NCBI RefSeq assembly: GCF_026230105.1
Contig: NC_079480.1
Coordinates: 26,516,488-26,580,487, forward strand
Origin: Diorhabda sublineata
Lineage: Eukaryota; Arthropoda; Insecta; Coleoptera; Chrysomelidae
Direction of reading: 5' to 3'
DNA: 64,000 nucleotides
Position 1 is the stretch's first letter; each line of letters opens with the position of its first letter. The notes under the pieces were generated by a model. It searched no databases. It was given only the letters and a program-made list of their open reading frames with translations, and was not told the origin of the DNA. The translations under genes and the position numbers were made by a program. Shown here in pieces: positions 46,485 to 58,539 of the stretch.

Positions 46485-48095
46485 TTTGTGTACGGTGTTT
46501 TGTTTCAACTTTCTAAACCAATTTCAATTAATCTCAATTAAAAAAATAACCTGGGTGAGATTACATTAAATTTCCTACGAATTTGGTAAATAAAGTGAGA
46601 TTATGGCATATTTTGACCTTTTTGTATATAAATAGTCGTTTTTTTCACAAAACTCCATTGAAAACTAGGATATAAGATTGCCACTACGAGATTACTGCAA
46701 TACGGAAAAACAAAATTTGATAACTTCTCGAAAATCATCATAGACAAGCATAAAAGTACATTGTGTTTCTCAAGATCTCCGGTTTATTTTCCAATCAAAA
46801 TTTTCTTGAAAACACCAACGTAAAATTGTTTTTTTATGAGTTTTGAACTAATCTTTACTTTGTAACTGTTACTTTCCGGGTACCTCCTTAAAATTGATGA
46901 AATTCTCAATAAAGTTATGCTCACAAATTCTAATGACAAATAAATCATCCTACGGGATGCTCTAAACAAATTAAGCCTTTGGCTCGTGCGGTCAAACCGT
47001 CCTACTCGTGAAAAAAAGTATTACTTTATTCACTTGTTGCATAAATAACTATTTAAATTTCTCAACCCCATTTTAAAACTATTGATTTTTGATATGTTTT
47101 AATAAATCATCTCTTTGTGAATTTTTTATGTACTTTCAATGATTATATACTCATAAAAACAAATTCAGAAGTATTTTCTGTTCTAATTCTTATTTCTAGT
47201 TATAAAAGTAATAATAATAAATAACGTATAACCCGTGCCCAAAAATGTTGTAGACCGGTGTTATAACTTAATTTGCCGTAACTTTTCCTATGACGTTTGA
47301 CTATTAAATATTAAAACTGTCAATATTCTCTTAGTAATCTATAGATTATGTGATAGTTGAAGTTAAATTATATCAATTGTTGAATAAATTCAAACATGTT
47401 TAACCCCCCACTAGGTACGTTTCAGTTTCTTGTAATTATTTACTGTTTTTATCACTATTCAATAATTAATTTTATACTATGTACTTTACAAACTGACTAT
47501 AAATGGAAACTGGAGATCATTGTGTGACTCCTAATCTGAAATCATAAATTTTCTTATCATTAAAAAAAATGTATTTATTAATCATCATCTTATTAGATAA
47601 GAAACTTGAGAATCCATTAGTTTTGAAATGAACGAGATTATTTTATTAACAGCCTTGAATACAGTATCAATTACGTATAAATTATGTTTTTTATTACTAA
47701 AGTTACGTGCATAATCATGTACAGGGTGATCCCGTATAATAAGAGTGCTATAGATAATTTATTTTTGAGATGTAGCGACGGTGTACGATTTTTTTTTTAA
47801 GCGGCGTGTTATAAATATTAACTAGTTACGGAGAATTTGGAAGATTCGTTAAAAGTGAGTAGAATAATTGAAAATTAGTCATTCTTCTCTTACCTCACTC
47901 GAATGAGTTGGCGCAAGATTTGAATATTCATAGAATTCAGTTTGAATCAGACGATTATATTTTAAACAGAAAATCAAAATATACAGCATGATTTATAGGC
48001 ACTTTTAATTCTAACTACTACTAACTAAAGATTTCTACCAATACAGATATTAAACAGAGATTTAAATTTTACAGATAGTATTTTTTATGAAACGA
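46485..48095. other. AT-rich DNA, nothing recognised
   Basis: No supported gene or repeat is seen in this interval. Confidence 0.45.
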
Positions 48096-48102
48096 GAATT
48101 AT

Positions 48103-48866
48103 TCTTCTTCTTCTTACGTTAGGACTAGGTCCTGTTTTTTCATCAAGGGTTCGCCAGGAGTAGTTGAGATGCTGAGGACCATCTTTCATACCACCTTATA
48201 GGTGGTCGTCCAGGAGATCGAGTTGTGTCTGGTTTCTTTTCCTTTGCAATTTTTGCTAACCGTTCATTTGTCATTCTGTCAACATGGTCTCTCCATTCTC
48301 TTCTGCGGCTCCTTGTCCATCTTACTACATCCTGAATATCGCACATGTCCCTTATTTCTTGATTTTTCTTCCGATCGAGTAACGTATGTCCTGTTATTGA
48401 TCTCAGAGTCCGCATTTCTGTTGTTCTTAGGAGCCGTTTAGTGGTCGTGTTCTCCGCTCTAGTTTCTATTGCATATGTCATGACCGGCCTTACGCAAGTT
48501 TTATATATTCTAATTTTACATTTTGTGCTCATGTATTTATTTCGCCAAATTAAATCTCTAAGGTATCCTGATATTAATGCTGCCTTCGTTGTTTGTACTT
48601 TTACTTCTTTCTTTAGATTTCTATCGCTTGTTATGTTTGTCCCTAGATATTTGAAGGACATCACTTGTTCTACACTCTGATCGTAGATCACTAGTTTACA
48701 TCTTCTCGGTTTTTTAGATATTGTCAGAGATTTTGTTTTTTTTTTGTGGATATTTGCATGTTGTACGTGTTCGCTATTTGTTGGAATTTATATAGGAGCT
48801 TCTGTAGGTTATCTTCGTCTTCCGAGATGATTGCATCAGCATAGCATATTAGAATTATTGTAAATG
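48103..48866 (-). mobile_element. RTE-type LINE, 5'-truncated, 3' end of reverse transcriptase
   Basis: A 182-codon minus frame (48143-48691) covers the C-terminal RT/thumb region: VMSFKYLGTNITSDRNLKKE, CKIRIYKTCVRPVMTYAIET, RLLRTTEMRTLRSITGHTLLDR and SPGRPPIRWYE. Just upstream, with a frameshift at a poly-A run, is ICYADAIISEDEDNLQKLL, the degenerate catalytic YADD box with one D lost. The 3' end is an AAG-rich tail, as in RTE elements. Truncation at about 48866 is typical of target-primed insertion. Confidence 0.85.
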
Positions 48867-48869
48867 TAA

Positions 48870-49190
48870 ATACTCAATTTGTGGGTAAGCATATATATAC
48901 ATTCTATTTCGAATTGTAGTCCCTTAAATCTAGTTTCTTTAACCCTGTATTTTATGGGAGACCAGCCCACATTTCATCAACACTTATTCACAGTTTATTA
49001 CATGTTTTTGCAGTCTCGATTATCCTCCTTTTCGGTCCTGCATCTGTTTCTTCCAATCTTGTACTCCTGACTTTGCATACCTTGTACAACCTGATCTTCC
49101 TATCTATTTTTTGGTATTCCCGGCAATATTTTCTCGTTCGGTATACATTGTGGAATTTTCTTTGTGTTGTTTTTCTATTCTTTTTTTAAA
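48870..49190. other. AT-rich DNA, possibly further LINE 3' sequence
   Basis: A minus-strand reading gives QDWKKQMQDRKGG-like LINE-tail text, but it is too weak to assign. Confidence 0.3.
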
Positions 49191-49195
49191 TTTAA

Positions 49196-50135
49196 TTGCA
49201 AATTTACAACCTACTCGAAAATATACAGAGTAATAAGTAAATGTTTTCTTGCTAAATGACTTGAGGTGGGTACCATCCATTGATTGGTCTCAGTAGATCA
49301 CTCTATGAGGTCTTCTGGCTAGCGTCTTTTCAATCTTCTCTGTTCCATTGGATCAGTGCAAAGCCTGGATATTAGTGGATTTCGATGGTTTTCGTTGCGG
49401 TTTTTGTTTCTTATCGCCGATGTGATTTGTGGTTGCTTATAAACCATGCAGAATTAGCTATTATGCGAAGTATTTTAGATTGAAAAGTTTGCAGTATCTT
49501 GGTGTTCGATGGGGTTTTGAAGTTTTAGCTTTAGTTGTGTTTTTTTAGCTTGTATGTGTTTCTTCCAAGCTAACTTTTGGTCCAAGTGTAGTCTGAGGTA
49601 TTTGACTTCTGTTTTCATTAGAATCGGCATATCGTTAATGGTCAATTGCGGACAGACACGTCGTTTTGTGGTGAACGTGATTTGTGTCGATTTGTCAGTG
49701 TTGATTTTCATTCTCCACTGATGTAGCCATTCTTGTAGAACATTCGGGTTGTATTGTAGCTTTTCTAGGGTCTGTATCTGAAGACATTATTGCAGTATCA
49801 TCTGCGAAGGTAGCGATTAGAGTATCGTCGGTAGTTGGAATATCAGCAGTATACATAAGGTACAGGGTCAAGAACACTTCCTCGGGGAACGCCTGATTTT
49901 ATGGGTTGATAATTGGATAAGGAGGTTTGGACTTTGACTTGTATATATCTATTACTTAGGTAAGATTTAAGTAAAAGGAAGATATGATGGGGTAAATTTG
50001 TTATATTTTGAACAGTATTCCTTGGTGCCATACTTTGTCGAAAGCCTGTTGGATGTCTAAAATGCTGAAGCATATGATTTCTTCTGTTCTAGTGCTTGCT
50101 TGATATTGTCCGTACTATCTTAATATTTTTGCTTT
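49196..50135 (-). mobile_element. Jockey-type LINE, 5'-truncated reverse transcriptase
   Basis: Three overlapping minus frames give the RT core in order. First, GFRQSMAP and LLKSYLSNRYIQVKVQTSLSNYQPIKSGVPRGS (49843-50073). Next, YTADIPTTDDTLIATFADDTAI (49695-49877) with the catalytic FADD box. Last, KINTDKSTQITFTTKR and VKYLRLHLDQKLAWKKHI (49475-49711). Frameshifts separate them. The GVPQGSVLGP and FADDTA motifs mark the Jockey clade. The 3' end lies near 49196 by an A-rich stretch. Confidence 0.88.
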
Positions 50136-50139
50136 AATT

Positions 50140-52220
50140 GTGTATACTATACCCCCATTTTCCAATATATTCGTAGTTTCATAGTATCTAAGTTCTCTAT
50201 ACTCATTATTTCCAACTTTTTCTAGTCAACTCGTCAACTGGTCAATCCACTTTGTCCTTTTCCTGCCACATCTTTTCCAATTCTTTCTTCATTGAATCTT
50301 CTTTGGTATTTTTGTTCTCCGATCTACAGTGCTATTAGTACGTTTCATTCGTTATTCTCCTCTTCTTTAATTTTCTTGAGGTTTTATTCGTTTGGTACAA
50401 TCGGTTTCTTGTCATTACTTTTTCTTTGTTCTCCTAAAACAAATTTTTATACACTTTCGGATTGTTTACTTCTTATTCTTATTTCTCGATATTACCCGTT
50501 TTTCCAAATCTCATTATTGTAGATTACTAAGGCAATTAACTGATTTTCTGTTCGAAAATTTCCTTTTCGAACGTTTCTCTGAACGAATTTAAGTGATAGG
50601 CTGGATAATGTTACTGACAGTGAGCAAATTTATCGTTTCTATATTTCTTGCTGGGATACTAACTATCATTGTCATATCTATCAGCCCTATTAATTTCTTC
50701 TTTTTCTATCAACGATTCCATAATTATGTTAGTTTTTAGCAAGTCAAATTCTTGTGAAAAACAAGTTACATTTCTATTTCATGCTTTTTTCCATAATTTG
50801 TATGTGTGTTGTTCGTAATGATTATATTTGTGGATGGTCCTAATATAGGAACATCTGTCTATGCACCGCTGGGGTTAGAGTGATTCTTTGTACATTGTAA
50901 ATTAAAACTGAGATGAAATGAAAAGAAAATGACTCATGGAAACAAAGCGCTGTTTGATGAGTAGATGATAGGTCGTCTACGTTTGTATTATTCCACTATT
51001 TGGCTGATGAACTAATTCACCAGTTAACAGAGAAACCGCAGAAAACACCAACACCGAAGAATGGAGAGTAGGGGCTTAGGATTCCCCTAATGGAGATAGG
51101 AGAATCGTCAAAGGAGGATAAGGAACTTCCCTAAAGATGTCGGTTGGCGGTTGCTAGTTGCCGAAGAAAGAGATAAAGAGTTTTGAGGAAAGGTGTCACT
51201 TATTAGTCCAAGGAATGAAGAGGTTGTTTTCGTCTAAAGTATTCCTTGTTTTGATAGTACGAATCATGTATCAGATTTGAAGGTCTTTTAGATTGCTCGG
51301 AATTAATGTCGCTGAGACTGAATGGGCACATCTACTAGTTGCAGTACCTGAGGAATCGCTGCTCGCAAGTAAAGTATGTTAAGAAGGCAATTGGTAGGAT
51401 GTAGTAGACGTTGAAAACGAAGGCTCGTATTATTAAATAGTACGTTTTATATGTGTTGTTTATGTCTTTTTTTGTAAACATGATCAAAGATAAAATATTG
51501 ATATGTTATCATAGCTTGAATGTATATTTGCTGAGAATATTTGTAACCATGTTTATTTTTTAAACTAACAATAGTCAATAATATTGATATAAAATTGATT
51601 TCAAATATATTATATATTCATAAAACAACTAAAGAAAATCGAAAAAAATGTATAAAATTTTTATAAATCAGGATGCAGCGAAATAAATGGCTAGGTGAAT
51701 GTGAAAACTCGTATTAGAATTCAAAGAAATGCCTTTTTTACGCTTTTCTTTTATAATCTTCTTTTTTTCCGATCTCTAATTGTTATCAGTATCAATTGGA
51801 ACAAATTCACTTCTTATATTTGGTATAGTATGAATAAATTTTATACGAATTTATTCAGAAAGCAAATTCTCTCGACCTGCTGATCGAATCATATATTTTC
51901 GCAATCGATGGAACTTTAATTCAACCGATTCCGTAGCCTTTACTTTATATTCAAATGCCCTCTTAGGGATTCTTTTGGCAAAATTGAAATATCTTGTCAT
52001 CCACGTCTCTGTTTACTTTCCTTATATATATCTTACACGAATATTCCGTCGTCTTTTTCCGTATTCGAATAGAATATTTATCTTTCATATTCGATGAGCC
52101 ATATTCTAGTTTTGAAAATTTTTAAATACATATACATTTTAAAACTATCAAGTACTAGAGACTACATTTGTTTCGAGATATTCAATTGTATACTTTTGAA
52201 TCAAGTTCGACCAGTAGCAG
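50140..52220. other. AT-rich DNA, no clear gene
   Basis: 50200-50300 on the minus strand reads RKRCGRKRTKWIDQLTS, which resembles a LINE C-terminal tail, but the context is lost. The rest is unrecognised. Confidence 0.35.
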
Positions 52221-52224
52221 ACTA

Positions 52225-53440
52225 TTTTAGGAAACATACTTCTCTCAATAAGTCGTGTGACTAACTAAGAAAAACATATTTTTTGCCAAAATTCATCAAT
52301 GTAATCTCCTTCAAGAGCAATACAATCATTCCAACGCTTCTCTAACTTCTCGATGCCGAGCTTGTAGGAGGATTTGTCCTTTGCCTCAAAATAGGCTGCA
52401 GGTTCAGCAGTTGCTTCTTCATTTGAGCTGAATTTCTTACTGGCAAGCATTTTGTTTAATCAGCGAATAGCCAGTAGTTACTGGGGTTCATATCTGGACT
52501 AAACAGAGGATGAAGAAGCAATTTAAAGTGTAATTCGTTGCCATCGACTCGTGAATCGATTTATTGTCTTGGTAAAACATTGTCTTAGTGAAACAAGGTT
52601 TTTTCTTTAACATAGCACCCCTTAACTCAAATATATTCATAAATCAACAAAAAAACTATCGAATAATGAGCATTTGAAATTAATTCTAGCTTCGTTTTTC
52701 ACTTTCGGATGATAACTTAAAAACTGACAAAGCTACTACAATAGTAACCAATGGTACAATAAAAGAGGCACCAATAGTACAATAAAAGAGTGACTTATAA
52801 TAATATTTGAGCGGAGGTGTGAATATGAGACCGTTTTTCCTTGATTCAACAACTCTATGTAGTATTCGCTATTGATTGTCTTTCCCTTTTGAAGATATTC
52901 GATGAATAATGTTCCATGCGCATTCCAAAATACTGAAGCCATAAACTTCCCAACTTAATATTGTGCCATTGGACGCTGCGGACGTGGTTTACCGGCTGCA
53001 GCCCACTCAGATGATGATCGTTTTGTTGTGATGGATTCATATTTCATGCATTGTCACATGTCGATACAAAAAATTTGATTTACTACGTGTTAACATGACC
53101 AAACACTGCCCGGAATCATCAACACGTTATTGATTTTGATCGATTATGAGTAAACGCTCACCCACTTTGAAAAAAGCTTTCTCATGTTCATGCATAATTG
53201 TAAACACACTGTCTTCTGATATCTTTACGGCCTCAGCTATCTAACGCTATTAGATATAACCAATTTGTGGACTTTTTTGATGTTTTCTGGAGTAACCACC
53301 TCAATTGGACGACCAGAACGTTCACCATAATGGTTCTTTTCGATGGATCAGAGTTAGGATAACACTTTTGATTACATTGTTGAGCTTGTACAGTATTTTT
53401 TTTATCAACAAGCAATGTCATGAAATTTTAGACATAGTCA
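52225..53440 (-). mobile_element. Mariner element (family G), minus strand, decayed
   Basis: Minus-strand pieces in order: a start region (53233-53421); a basic block before MASVFWNAHGTLFIEYLQKGKTINSEYYIELL (52942-52850), the segment just after the first catalytic D; then, after loss of the second and third D motifs, MLASKKFSSNEEATAEPAAYFEAKDKSS and GIEKLEKRWNDCIALEGDYIDE (52450-52270), the C-terminus. CTCTCAATAAGTCGTGTGAC at about 52243 is probably the 3' terminal repeat. Confidence 0.82.
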
Positions 53441-53864
53441 TTTGAAAGCTGGTAATGGCAACGCCATCTGTGCGTTGTCACTTCACTGGTTGTTGCTTGC
53501 AATTGATTCACGATTGTGTCATACATGCTCGCAATTCGTTCTTGACACCCCCATTATTATAGTCTATTGTAGTAGATAGTTGAAATATTTTCCTATGAAA
53601 TAACATTTATATATACGTATGTTTTCACATAGTTGACTAACTGGTTGACGAATAACTTCTAAACATCTGAAAGTAAAAAAATGCAATTTTTTCAAAATTG
53701 TTTCATTCATTTTTCTACAAGATATGAGGAGAACATTTATCATACTGGTTATATAGGTATGGGGACTTAAGCTTTGGCTTTTAAACAATGTTGTATTCAT
53801 AAATAATGACTCCCAAATAAAAATTTACCATTATAAGCGGAGCTACTTCTTACAAATCAGAATC

Positions 53865-55140
53865 AGAAGATGAATTGATGCCGCCAATATCAGCAATGAG
53901 TAGCTCGTTCATTTCGTTAGTAATATTCCCAACTTTCTCATTTTCTTTTCTTCCTTAATCGTATGTTTAACTGCCTTTTCCCTGTTTTCTGGCTTCATTA
54001 TTTATAGCCCCCAAAAACAACTGTTCAACTTCACTCATTTTTTCTTGAAACTTCTTCCTTTATTTGTGCCCATACAAGTTCAATCGGGCTTAGTTATATA
54101 GTATATAATATTTAGTGGTGATATGACCAAACGAAAGATGTATTTGCAGTCTTTATCGATTACGAAAAGGCATATGATCGATTACAACACGACAAGTTAA
54201 TAAATATATCAAGGGAAAAAGGAGTTGATAGTTCCGATGTAAGAACCATCGAAAAATTATATTTGCGCCGAAGAGTGGGCGTTCGAATTAACGGAAAATC
54301 TTAAGAGGAGTCAAGGTTGCATAATCTCACCACTTCTGTTTAATTTGTAACCTGATAAGATCTTTAAGCTAGCTAGACACGACTGATAACATTAAATGCA
54401 GGAAAATAGCTTATTTGGGACACATAATGCGTGGTAGCCGGTTTAATAGCCTCCGATTGATTATTATGGATAAAGTTGAAGGTCGTAGAGGAATTGGAAG
54501 GAAACAAGCCTCTTGATTGAAGAATATTAGAGAATGGACTGGGATAAGAGAAGCAGGACGTTATTTAGACTAGTTCAAGATAGAGAGAGTTTTGTCATGC
54601 TGATCGCCAAAGTCAAGGGGACTTTATACGGCATTCTAAGAAGATTAAGGTGATATAACAATGGTGATGCCACGATTTACTCCAAATCCGTCAATTTCCT
54701 ATTTTTTGAATATCTTTTAATGAAGTTCTTTTCCTACAGAACCGGAACGGACCTTAATATCTTTGAATTTAGCTAATTCTGTAAATCTTTTTCAACTTGT
54801 GGGCATTTTTCTTGAAATCTCGTTTGATAACGTTTTCCTCTGACTACTATGCTTCTTTCAGTAAATTGTACTTTCTGAAATGCTCTGTCTACCTAAAACC
54901 TGTTTTACTGTTGGCAGATCTTTTCTAAAGAAGAATACATACACTTTTCTTTGAAGAATTCAAATGAAATTTTGGTTTTCCGGGAGCTTTACGTGTGTAT
55001 GAAATTCGCCACCTTTCTCTTCTTCAATTATTCTATAAATCATCTACTTACTAATATCCCATCAATACTTTTACATAAATGTTTGTGAATGATTTGAAAC
55101 AATTAAACATCAATATTTTTTTTTCATCAATTATTCTGTG
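53865..55140 (-). mobile_element. Tc1/mariner-type transposase relic, split by a LINE insertion
   Basis: Minus strand, N-terminal side (55070-54780): IYRIIEEEKGGE, RKAPGKPKF, QRKVYVFFFRKDLPTVKQVL and SISESTIY. C-terminal side (54110-53870): LSPIELVWAQIKEEVSRKN, then EKAVKHTIKEEKKMRKLG. The PIELVW..IK order marks the end of a DDE domain with the last acidic residue. Between them sits a plus-strand LINE (54120-54660). The N-terminal region also survives alone at 620-765. Confidence 0.6.
54120..54660 (+). mobile_element. RTE-type LINE with internal deletion, nested
   Basis: The first part (54127-54303) reads KDVFAVFIDYEKAYDRLQHDKLI, then REKGVDSSDVRTIEKLYL and RRRVGVRINGKS, the RT palm motif A region (FIDYEKAYD). 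The GVKQGCIISP/LLFN part follows in another frame. After a large deletion the C-terminus appears: IAYLGHIMRGSRFNSLRLII, KVEGRRGIGRKQ, IREWTGIREAGRLF. The fingers-palm remainder and the YADD box are lost. It belongs to the same family as 59389-59970. Confidence 0.8.
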
Positions 55141-55149
55141 GAATTTACG

Positions 55150-55930
55150 TGGCCCTTCCAAATTTACTATAATTAAACTATAACTCACAACAGACTGCAC
55201 ACTGCACCTTGCACGTTATATTAAGAATATACAATTTGTACCCTCTCATTAAATGGAAAACTTATAAATTTATTTTTGGTAGAAATTGTCTGGAGGAGAT
55301 TCTTGGAATTAAAATAAAAATTCTTTCTTTTTAATGGCAAAAAGCTACTTATTATTATAAAAAATCTTGTAATACGGCTTTATAATAATCAGTTTACAGG
55401 GCTTTTGGCCTCTCCATACCTCTTTCCATTGTACTGAATAGCTTATGGTTATAACCAAGTTTTATATTGGAAACTAGGTTTTATCACTCTTTCGTCCATA
55501 ACAGTTTACTATACATATATTATGAAATAAAAATCATCAAGGCAGTTAACAAGTAATTTTGGCAATTTTAGTCAATGAAACAGTTGTTCTCTTTTCCAAA
55601 ATGTATATCCAATTATCACACAAAGGCTTGGGTGACCCGCGTGAAATTGAATTCCACCTCGTAATGCGATGACTAAATACGATTTGTTTGAAACTGAGAA
55701 GGATTTCCAGTGATAAAGGTCCGTGATAATTTCGTTAACCAACTTTGAAGTAAATCGTCGCTTGTATTATACCCTAAATACGTATTACGTGATTATCTAT
55801 TTTCCTTAATGCTCTAAACCTAAATAGATCGAGAGGAAAAAAATTCCAGATTGTTTTAACAAACTCGGATAACGATTTTCATGATAATTGAAAAACAAAA
55901 ATTCATTAAAACTTCTTGAAATTAACAGCT
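55150..55930. other. AT-rich DNA, nothing recognised
   Basis: No supported gene or repeat is seen in this interval. Confidence 0.45.
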
Positions 55931-55944
55931 TTTACTCATTTTTC

Positions 55945-56770
55945 AAGTGTGTGTGTGTAATAGGTTTTTTGACATTCTCTGTAATAATTTCGACAAATAC
56001 TCGTCGTATATTTGGTTCCTTTCGTTCTCCAGAATATCCCAGAGATGTGGAGTAAGAAACTTCTTTTTCAATTTGTCACACAACAACTCAATCGGGTTGA
56101 GGTCGGATGACTGTGACGGCCAAATTTTTACTTCCCAGTACATCTTTTCCAACTATTTCAAATACTCTTTGCACAGCGTGAGGGAATGCCTGAGAGCGTT
56201 GTCAAGCGGGACGATAAATTTTGTGCTGATCAGAATCAGAATCTTTCTTACAAATCATTGTTTACCAGGCCTCCAGTCGCCCTTCCTCCGAAACATCTCC
56301 ACATCAACATCGAGCCTCCGTCGTATTTTTCAGCGGAAATTACGTACGGATGAAGACTTGTGATTAATGCAGGAGTTTCAACCGATAGTTCCTTGGTTTT
56401 ACACATGTTATAACTTGCAAGTATAAATTGGAGAAAACGAATATACGAATTTTCCAAAAAAAGATGTCTTGGTCCAAAAAGTATAAATCGCAGCATGATC
56501 TTGGGTCTCGCAGGGCTAACTGGGCCCAAACTACAATCATAAACATCGAAGAAATAATGTACAGCTGAAGAATAATAAACAAATCAATTGATACTTGCAA
56601 GTTTTAACTTGCACTAACACTAATCCACAACATATAAACATAGTTTGCGTTTTCTAAGACACCATTTCGACATTAACTTGGCTATATGAAATAGAAATTT
56701 ATTTGTTAGAGTGTATTATTTTGAAATTATGAGGTGGGCAAAACTTTTTATTAGTTGTGAATATAAACGT
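55945..56770 (-). mobile_element. Tc1-like transposon relic
   Basis: Minus strand: YDGGSMLMWRCFGG (56330-56290; usually GGGSVMVWGCF), then DNALRHSLTLCKEYLK (second catalytic D, usually QQDNDPKHTS), then WPSQSSDLNPIELLCDKLKKKF (about 56120-56060; usually WPPQSPDLNPIELLWDELDR) with the last acidic residue, and LLQRMSKNLL. Frames shift between these. The 5' end (AGGTGGGCAAAACTTTTTATT at about 56730) resembles 34165-34190. The N-terminal HTH part is not seen. Confidence 0.78.
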
Positions 56771-56774
56771 TGTG

Positions 56775-57060
56775 GTTCATATCCCTACATCTTTGAATCA
56801 GCACTTGAGTTTTAAACAATGCTTCACGCGTACACAACTTTAGAAACCACATTAGGTGTTTTTCATTTCTTCTTCAAATGTTTCATATACTCTGTTGTAG
56901 ATTTTTTTTTTAATGTGGCTGCATTGTGTTCCTTTATGTTTTTTAGAATGACCATAAGCATAAAATTTAACCAAACTGGTGGAATAATTCCAGTTACGTA
57001 ATATTGTCAAATAATTTTTTACTTCTGGAAATTGAAAACTGTGTGGTTACAATATTTTTG
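56775..57060. other. Intronic DNA upstream of the kekkon-like exon
   Basis: T-rich. A 60-codon open frame (56819-57001) is judged spurious. It leads into the acceptor at 57062-57071. Confidence 0.5.
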
Positions 57061-57071
57061 TTTTGTTTCAG

Positions 57072-57098
57072 GTGGCAAAGAAAAGCAACTGATTAAAA
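57072..57098 (+). other. 5' UTR part of the kekkon-like exon with splice acceptor
   Basis: A pyrimidine/T-rich run ending in TTTGTTTCAG at 57062-57071 is followed by 27 untranslated bases before the ATG. A stop codon in frame just upstream of the ATG shows that the frame does not continue into an earlier coding exon. At least one non-coding exon must therefore lie upstream. Confidence 0.8.
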
Positions 57099-58539
57099 AT
57101 GGACCTAAGGATAATGATATACTTGTTAGTAATTTTCTTCGTAACAACAACAGCACAAGAAGATTGGGAAACACATTGTAACAAATGCCATTGTTTATGG
57201 GTTAGCGGGAGGAAGACAGCCAACTGTGCCGGTCGAAATTTCGACATAATCCCAAACGATTTGAGCGACGATATTAGAGATATAGATTTTTCAAATAATT
57301 TTTTCTATTCCCTAGATTACAAAGTATTCGATAACGCTCATCTAATAAATGTACATAAATTGAAATTGCAAAACTGTACGATAGAAAAAATAAGTCAAGG
57401 GGCGTTCATTGGATTAGGTCTAGTGATTGAATTGGATTTGAGCATGAATAACATAGCGGTGTTGGACAAGAACGTCTTCCGACCTGCAGTCAGACTGAGA
57501 ACCTTAATATTAAGTCATAACAAACTAACCGTTCTGGAAGACGAACTATTTTATAATTTGACTTATTTTCAGAAGATTCTTTTGGATCACAACGAGATTC
57601 AGACAGTGTCTTCTAAAACTTTTCAAAATTTACCGATGTTGATGCATGTATCTTTAGCTCACAACAAAATTCAACGAATATCTTTCGACGTTCACGAACA
57701 ATTACCCAAATTAACAAGCATAACTTTAGGAAACAATCCGTGGATTTGCGATTGTCGATTAGATAAGATCCGAAGGAGTGTTATTATAAATAATCTGATA
57801 TCCGGAGAAGACGTTATTTGTGTTGGACCACAAAAATTAAAGGGTAGATCGTGGATGGAGGAATCTGTAATATTTGCATGCGTTCCTAAAGTATTAGAAG
57901 TAGGTCCTAACAGTATTATCCAAGCAGCCACGAATAACGTCACCCTCACTTGTAAAGTTACAGGTACCCCTGTACCAGATGTCGATTGGATGAACGGGGG
58001 AATTATAATAGAAAGAGATCCCAGGAAAGATAAACAAAAATATATAACCTCCAAAAATACCATCGGTGATTATACATGGAATAATCTGACCATAATTAAT
58101 TTGAATTATAAGGATAGAGGAGAATATAAATGCATAGGAAAGAACCCCGGAGGAGAAAGTGAAAAGAGCGTCACTTTAGACATTCCCCCAGGAGCGTTGT
58201 CGGGGGGAACGTTCGTAGGAACGTTATCGACTAATACATACTTAGTCATTGGATTGGCGATAGGCATAATCGTTGTACTACTAATTGTCCTTATTATCCT
58301 TTTCTGTTTCTGCAGAAAAAATACCCACGGATTTTATTCGAAGAGACGACCTCATCCTAATACATCGGAAGAATATATTAATATGAGCGGAGGACAAGCT
58401 GAAATTAAAAAAGGACTTATAACTGATGTTAATCCCGTTACTAAACCGCCTAGAACGACAGTCTCTCCTTCGGTGATCAGTGGAGGAACGGAAGTCAGCG
58501 ATGCCAAAAGAACATTGCTGGACAATGAATCTGTTTTTG
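57099..58539 (+). CDS. Kekkon-like LRR-Ig transmembrane protein, main coding exon (3' incomplete)
   Basis: Single-pass cell-surface protein; Drosophila Kekkon relatives act at the membrane in receptor signalling and adhesion, but the function here is inferred from family only. Seen: signal peptide (residues 1-19); N-terminal LRR cap with C27, C30, C32, C43 (CxxCxCxW pattern); about six LRRs (59-213) with LxLxxN motifs such as LSHNKL; C-terminal cap with C217, C219, C241, C261; one Ig domain with C285, W297 and C345 (motif RGEYKC); transmembrane helix about 381-405 followed by RK; cytoplasmic tail from 406 containing EEYINM and DVNPVTKPPR. The start is supported by an A-rich context and an in-frame TGA 9 bases upstream. 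The exon begins after TTTGTTTCAG (57062-57071) and ends at donor TTTTTG|GTAAGA, leaving a phase-1 junction after 480 codons. The open frame continues to 58592, but those residues are intron read-through. The remaining tail exon was not found downstream. An essentially single-exon body is usual for this family. Confidence 0.93.

Noticed and set aside
46209..46541. 110-codon plus ORF
   Set aside because: Lies wholly inside the right LTR of the short LTR element; hydrophobic chance frame.
48202..48680. Two 79-codon plus-strand ORFs
   Set aside because: Antisense shadows of the RTE reverse transcriptase frame.
50292..50592. Two overlapping Leu/Phe-rich ORFs
   Set aside because: T-rich DNA gives such frames by chance; no motif.
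57692..58063. 123-codon ORF antisense to the kekkon-like exon
   Set aside because: Shadow of the real coding frame; the same holds for 58281-58598 and 58352-58633.
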